Below are positions 30,997-33,957 of a stretch of DNA of 33,957 bases, piece after piece. Within the stretch, counting starts at the first letter, position 1. Each line of letters starts with the position of its first letter. The notes below the pieces were generated by a model, which worked only from the letters and a program-made list of their open reading frames with translations, was not told the DNA's origin and made no database searches. Position numbers and translations under genes: made by a program. The stretch spans positions 1 through 33,957 of the forward strand of contig NZ_JAGGOW010000093.1 of the NCBI RefSeq assembly GCF_018614135.1, read 5' to 3'. This DNA comes from Streptomyces sp. ISL-66. Lineage in GTDB: Bacteria > Actinomycetota > Actinomycetes > Streptomycetales > Streptomycetaceae.

Positions 30997-31037
30997 ACGC
31001 GGTGTGCGGGTCCCTTGCCGGGTCCCGCACACCGCGT
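30997..31037. terminator. Perfect 14-bp hairpin between the DNA-binding protein gene and thiE
   Basis: ACGCGGTGTGCGGG (30997-31010) pairs with CCCGCACACCGCGT (31024-31037) around a 13-nt loop. No T-run follows. It ends 34 bp before the thiE start, so it could also act in the thiE leader. Confidence 0.75.
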
Positions 31038-31071
31038 ACGTACGAACGAGACACACCACCCGGGGGTACCC

Positions 31072-31722
31072 ATGTCCGCCATCGCCGCCCAGCTGTCCGA
31101 CGCCCGGCTCTACCTGTGCACGGACGCCCGCAAGCGGCAGGGCGACCTCCCGGAGTTCCTGGACGCCGTCCTCGTCGGCGGCGTGGACATCGTCCAGCTC
31201 CGCGACAAGGGCATGGAGGCCGGCGAAGAGCTCGAGCACCTCCAGGTGTTCGCCGACGCGGCCCGCCGCCACGGCAAGCTGCTCGCCGTCAACGACCGCG
31301 CCGACGTCGCGCACGCCATCGGCTCGGACGTGCTGCATCTGGGCCAGGGCGACATCCCGGTGCCCGCCGCCCGCGCCGTCCTCGGCCGGGAGGTCCTCAT
31401 CGGGCGCTCCTGCCACTCCGAGGCCGAGGCCGACGCGGCCGCCGCCGAGCCCGGAGTCGACTACTTCTGCACCGGCCCGTGCTGGCCCACTCCCACCAAG
31501 CCCGGCCGCCACGCCCCCGGACTCGGGCTGGTCCGCCACGCGGCCTCCCTCGCGCAGGACCGGCCGTGGTTCGCCATCGGCGGGATCGACGCGTCGAACC
31601 TGGACGAGGTACTGGACGCCGGAGCCTCCCGCGTCGTGGTCGTCCGGGCCCTCACCGAGGCCTCCGACCCGGGTGCGGCCGCCGCCGACCTCGCCCGGCG
31701 GGTCCGCGCCCGGCTCGGCTGA
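31072..31722 (+). CDS. thiE: Thiamine phosphate synthase
   Basis: A 216-residue TIM-barrel enzyme that joins the hydroxymethylpyrimidine and thiazole phosphates to give thiamine phosphate. Signatures in order: DIVQLRDKG, LAVNDRADVAHAIG (Asn and Asp for pyrophosphate and Mg2+), VLHLGQGDIP, IGRSCHSEAE, YFCTGPCWPTPTKPG and FAIGGIDASNLDEVL with the phosphate-binding Gly loop. The ATG at 31072 has GGGGG just upstream. It lies on the opposite strand from thiO-thiS-thiG and has no TPP riboswitch in front of it, so the two halves of the pathway here are not under the same visible control. Confidence 0.95.
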   Translation: MSAIAAQLSDARLYLCTDARKRQGDLPEFLDAVLVGGVDIVQLRDKGMEAGEELEHLQVFADAARRHGKLLAVNDRADVAHAIGSDVLHLGQGDIPVPAARAVLGREVLIGRSCHSEAEADAAAAEPGVDYFCTGPCWPTPTKPGRHAPGLGLVRHAASLAQDRPWFAIGGIDASNLDEVLDAGASRVVVVRALTEASDPGAAAADLARRVRARLG

Positions 31723-31811
31723 TGCCGTCCCGTCCTCCCCTTCCGCCCGCCCGCCGTCTCATTTCCGCGTCCAAGGGATGGACAGCGCTTCGGCGTCCAC
31801 CGGCCCCCGTC

Positions 31812-31823
31812 TAACCTGCCGGT
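31812..31823 (+). promoter_or_regulatory. -10 box of metF, probable leaderless start
   Basis: TAACCT at 31812-31817 is followed by 6 nt and ATG 31824. I saw no SAM or cobalamin riboswitch in the 101-bp gap. Confidence 0.5.
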
Positions 31824-32738
31824 ATGGCCCTTGGTACCGCTTCCACCTGGTCGGATCGTGCACACACGGTCCGCGACCTCCTCGCGTCCGGGCGCTCGTA
31901 CTCCTTCGAGTTCTGGGCACCCAAGACCGAGAAGGGTGAGCGCAACCTCTGGAACGCCCTGCGCCGGATCGAGGCGGTGGCCCCGAGCTTCGTCTCCGTC
32001 ACCTACGGAGCCGGCGGCTCCACCCGCGGCGGGACCGTGCGGGCCACCGAGCAGATCGCCGCGAACACCACGCTGACCCCCGTCGCGCACCTCACCGCCG
32101 TGGACCACTCCATCGCCGAGCTGCGCCACGTCATCGGCCAGTTCGCCGACGCCGGCATCCGCAACATGCTCGCGCTGCGCGGAGACCCGCCGGGCGACCC
32201 GATGGGCCCGTGGGTGCCCCACTCCGAGGGCGTGCACTACGCCGCCGACCTGGTGCGCCTGCTCAAGGAGTCCGGCGACTTCTGCGTCGGCGTCGCGGCC
32301 TTCCCCGAGATGCACCCGCGCTCGGAGGACTGGGACACGGACATCCGGCACTTCGTGGACAAGTGCCGTGCGGGAGCCGACTACGCGATCACACAGATGT
32401 TCTTCGACCCGGAGAATTATCTGAGGATGCGCGACAGCGTCGCCAAGGCGGGCTGCGAGACCCCGATCATCCCCGAGGTCATGCCTGTTGTGGGCATCAA
32501 GCAGCTCGACCGGCTTCCGCAACTCAGCACCGCGGTCTTCCCCGCGGCCGTGAAAGAGCGCATGCTCGCCGTCAAGGACGATCCGGCCGCTGTACGCTCC
32601 ATTGGCATCGAGTTCGCCACGGAGTTCTGCGCGCGGCTGCTGTCCGAAGGTGTCCCGGGACTGCACTTCATCACGCTGAACAATTCGACGGCGACCCTCG
32701 AGATCTACGAGAACCTGGGCCTGCACCAGCGGGCCTGA
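31824..32738 (+). CDS. metF: 5,10-methylenetetrahydrofolate reductase
   Basis: A 304-residue TIM-barrel flavoprotein that reduces methylene-tetrahydrofolate to the methyl donor of methionine synthesis. SYSFEFWAPKTEKGERNLW contains the catalytic Glu region, SVTYGAGGSTR binds FAD/folate, NMLALRGDPPG is the FAD-binding motif, and AFPEMHPRS, DYAITQMFFDPENY and PEVMPV follow in family order. The length is that of short bacterial MetF without a regulatory domain. ATG 31824 lies 6 nt after a -10 box. Confidence 0.95.
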   Translation: MALGTASTWSDRAHTVRDLLASGRSYSFEFWAPKTEKGERNLWNALRRIEAVAPSFVSVTYGAGGSTRGGTVRATEQIAANTTLTPVAHLTAVDHSIAELRHVIGQFADAGIRNMLALRGDPPGDPMGPWVPHSEGVHYAADLVRLLKESGDFCVGVAAFPEMHPRSEDWDTDIRHFVDKCRAGADYAITQMFFDPENYLRMRDSVAKAGCETPIIPEVMPVVGIKQLDRLPQLSTAVFPAAVKERMLAVKDDPAAVRSIGIEFATEFCARLLSEGVPGLHFITLNNSTATLEIYENLGLHQRA

Positions 32739-32779
32739 TCGGCCGTACCCGTGTGCGGCCGCACCGAGAGGGGCCATGC

Positions 32780-33718
32780 ATGGGAATGACGGTCCTCTAC
32801 ATCGCGTTCGGTTTCGTCGCGCTGTGGCTGCTTGCCGAGGTCCTGATGCAGTACAAGGCCCGGCTGCGCTGGCGCCTGCTCGCCTTCGCGGGCTTCCTGG
32901 GCGTCGTCGCGGGCGTCGTACTGCCGTCCGTGCTCGTCATCGCCGCCGGCGCGCTCGCGTTCGCGGCCGGCCAGACGCTGGTGACCCTCTCCTTCCGCAA
33001 GGGCTTCGTGGCCGGCTGGGCGCTGCGCCGTGGCAAGGCCGCCGCCGAGGCCGCTCCGCAGCAGAACCGGCGCCGCCGGTCCGCGGGCGGACCGCGCCCG
33101 GAGCCGGCCCTGCAAGTGACGGCCCTGGAGTACGGGCCCGATTCCGCGGCCGAGGATTCCGCGGAGTTCGCCGAAGACGAGTTCGCCGGAGCCGGCGGCG
33201 GATCCACTGCCGGATCCCGGCCCGCCGCCGAGCAGGGGCACGCGGGGGACCAGCAGTTCTACGCCGCGCAGCCGATGGACGAGGACACCGGCTCGTACGG
33301 GGTCCAGAGCTTCGAAACCGCCTCCTTCGCCTCGCCGTTCACCGCGGGCGAGCAGGACTCCCACCAGTACGCGGCCTACTACGAGCCGCAGGGCCAGGGC
33401 GGCTACGACTACACCACCGGCTACCCGGCCCCCGGCGAACAGCAGGTCTACGCCGCGTACTCGGACCCGTACATCGGCACCGGCGGAGCCGTCGCCCCGC
33501 AACAGCCGTACGAATACCCCCAGCCCACCGCCTACGGCGGCTACGCCCCCGACCCGTACGCGGCCGCCCAGCAGCAGTACTCCATGGACACTCCGCCCGG
33601 CGGGGTCTGGGTCCCGCAGCAGCGCTCCACCGACGGGGCCGCCCCGGGCTACCCGGCCGAGGAGCAGCAGCAGTACCCGTACCAGGGCACGAACGAGTAC
33701 GACCAGTACCGCTACTAG
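32780..33718 (+). CDS. Membrane protein with long Tyr/Gln-rich disordered C-terminal region
   Basis: A 312-residue protein. Two or three hydrophobic segments lie in the first ~75 residues (VLYIAFGFVALWLLAEVL, LLAFAGFLGVVAGVVLPSVLVIAAGALAFAAG), then a basic stretch (RRGKAAAEAAPQQNRRRRS). About 210 residues of low complexity follow, becoming rich in Tyr, Gln, Pro, Gly and Ala, with repeats such as QQQYPYQG, YAAYYEPQGQGGYDY, YGGYAPDPYAAAQQQY and ending EYDQYRY. The tail is probably cytoplasmic or extracellular and disordered. No enzyme domain is seen. ATG 32780 follows AGAGGGG by 8 nt. Function unknown; roughly 28 Tyr could be phosphorylated or drive condensation. Confidence 0.75.
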   Translation: MGMTVLYIAFGFVALWLLAEVLMQYKARLRWRLLAFAGFLGVVAGVVLPSVLVIAAGALAFAAGQTLVTLSFRKGFVAGWALRRGKAAAEAAPQQNRRRRSAGGPRPEPALQVTALEYGPDSAAEDSAEFAEDEFAGAGGGSTAGSRPAAEQGHAGDQQFYAAQPMDEDTGSYGVQSFETASFASPFTAGEQDSHQYAAYYEPQGQGGYDYTTGYPAPGEQQVYAAYSDPYIGTGGAVAPQQPYEYPQPTAYGGYAPDPYAAAQQQYSMDTPPGGVWVPQQRSTDGAAPGYPAEEQQQYPYQGTNEYDQYRY

Positions 33719-33720
33719 CC

Positions 33721-33748
33721 CCACCGGCCACCGGCCACCGGCCACCGG
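33721..33748. repeat. 7-bp tandem repeat
   Basis: Four exact copies of CCACCGG directly after the stop codon of the membrane protein gene, followed by one shortened unit. Confidence 0.7.
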
Positions 33749-33796
33749 CCACGGCCACCAGCCCTGCCGGCCCGTCCCGCGGGCGGCGGGCCGCTC

Positions 33797-33957
33797 CTAC
33801 CGCGAGCCGCGGAACTCCGCGCCCTCCACGATCAGTCCGGCCACCAGCGCCCCCGTCATCCCGGCGTGCGCCAGCCCGCCGCCGGGGTGCGCCCAGCCGC
33901 CGGCGAGGTAGAGCCCGGGCAGCGCCGCCGAGTTGGCGGGGTAGAGCCCGCGGCCAC
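33797..33957 (-). CDS. C-terminal end of a phytoene-desaturase-like FAD oxidoreductase, 5' part outside the window
   Basis: The last 52 codons of a minus-strand gene ending TAG at 33799-33797. The visible residues include PGLYLAGGWAHPGGGLAHAG, then MTGALVAGLIVEG. This is the FAD-binding C-terminal motif of the phytoene desaturase/amine oxidase (CrtI-like) family, where AGG and the following PGGG loop contact the flavin. The active site and N-terminus are not in the window, so the substrate (carotenoid or other) cannot be judged. Confidence 0.75.
   Translation of the reverse strand, partial: GRGLYPANSAALPGLYLAGGWAHPGGGLAHAGMTGALVAGLIVEGAEFRGSR

Noticed and set aside
31723..31823. SAM or cobalamin riboswitch before metF
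   Set aside because: The gap is only 101 bp, lacks the conserved blocks of either class, and the -10 box is 6 nt from the start codon.

Overview
The window is about 34 kb of very GC-rich chromosome from a Streptomyces or close relative. The signs are extreme third-position GC, GTG and TTG starts, GGAGG ribosome sites, TANNNT -10 boxes placed right in front of start codons, and a gene order I recognise from the Streptomyces coelicolor core around SCO2132 to SCO2101. I see no rRNA, tRNA, CRISPR array, phage or complete transposase gene. Most genes are conserved housekeeping genes. The novelty lies in the intergenic DNA and in a few odd proteins.

Layout. 1-2.0 kb: the end of a secreted-type metallopeptidase and a PimB-like mannosyltransferase. 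2.1-7.5 kb: a palindromic repeat, a long-chain acyl-CoA synthetase (minus), then a plus-strand run of metallophosphoesterase, SRPBCC protein, ArsA-like ATPase and DUF5304-like protein. 7.5-11.8 kb: glucokinase with a tandem repeat starting on its stop codon, an EEP-family phosphatase/nuclease, a second copy of the palindromic repeat end, a membrane protein and esterase pair (minus), and a PlsC acyltransferase. 11.8-16.4 kb: the MacS/MacR-type two-component system, a phosphofructokinase with a Crp-like box in its promoter, a D-2-hydroxyacid dehydrogenase and a small membrane protein. 16.4-20 kb: a fused anthranilate synthase (minus) behind a Trp-codon attenuator, divergent from a class II DAHP synthase. 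20-22.3 kb: bfd and bfr with iron boxes, a molybdopterin oxidoreductase and a His-rich DUF4396 protein with a CsoR-like operator. 22.3-25.1 kb: endonuclease IV and a PASTA Ser/Thr kinase. 25.3-26.6 kb: an accessory NmrA/HxlR pair. 26.8-32.7 kb: thiO-thiS-thiG behind a TPP riboswitch, a ferredoxin reductase-like flavoprotein, an Rv2175c-like DNA-binding protein, thiE and metF. 32.8-33.96 kb: a Tyr/Gln-rich membrane protein and the end of a phytoene-desaturase-like gene.

How the genes fit together. Glucokinase and phosphofructokinase supply upper glycolysis. DAHP synthase and anthranilate synthase are the entry and branch steps toward tryptophan. Bfd and Bfr store and release iron. ThiO, ThiS, ThiG and ThiE make thiamine phosphate. 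PimB, the acyl-CoA synthetase and PlsC build envelope lipids. Many of these genes (pimB, acyl-CoA synthetase, SRPBCC, ArsA-like, plsC, DAHP synthase, the PknL-like kinase, the Rv2175c-like protein, metF) also lie close together in Mycobacterium, so this is an ancient actinobacterial neighbourhood with Streptomyces-specific insertions.

Most interesting signals. (1) A 169-bp palindromic element bounded by CTAG, and a solo 33-bp copy of its end 7 kb away; in both cases the outer CTAG supplies the TAG stop codon of a minus-strand gene. (2) At least ten genes, including the Trp leader peptide, that look leaderless. (3) A perfect CsoR-type palindrome filling the -35/-10 spacer of a His-rich membrane protein gene. 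(4) A Crp-like site inside the pfkA promoter, with pfkA itself carrying PPi-type active-site residues. (5) A 19-bp tandem array that puts TGA stops in all three frames after glkA. (6) An ArsA-like ATPase lacking the signature lysine of its P-loop.
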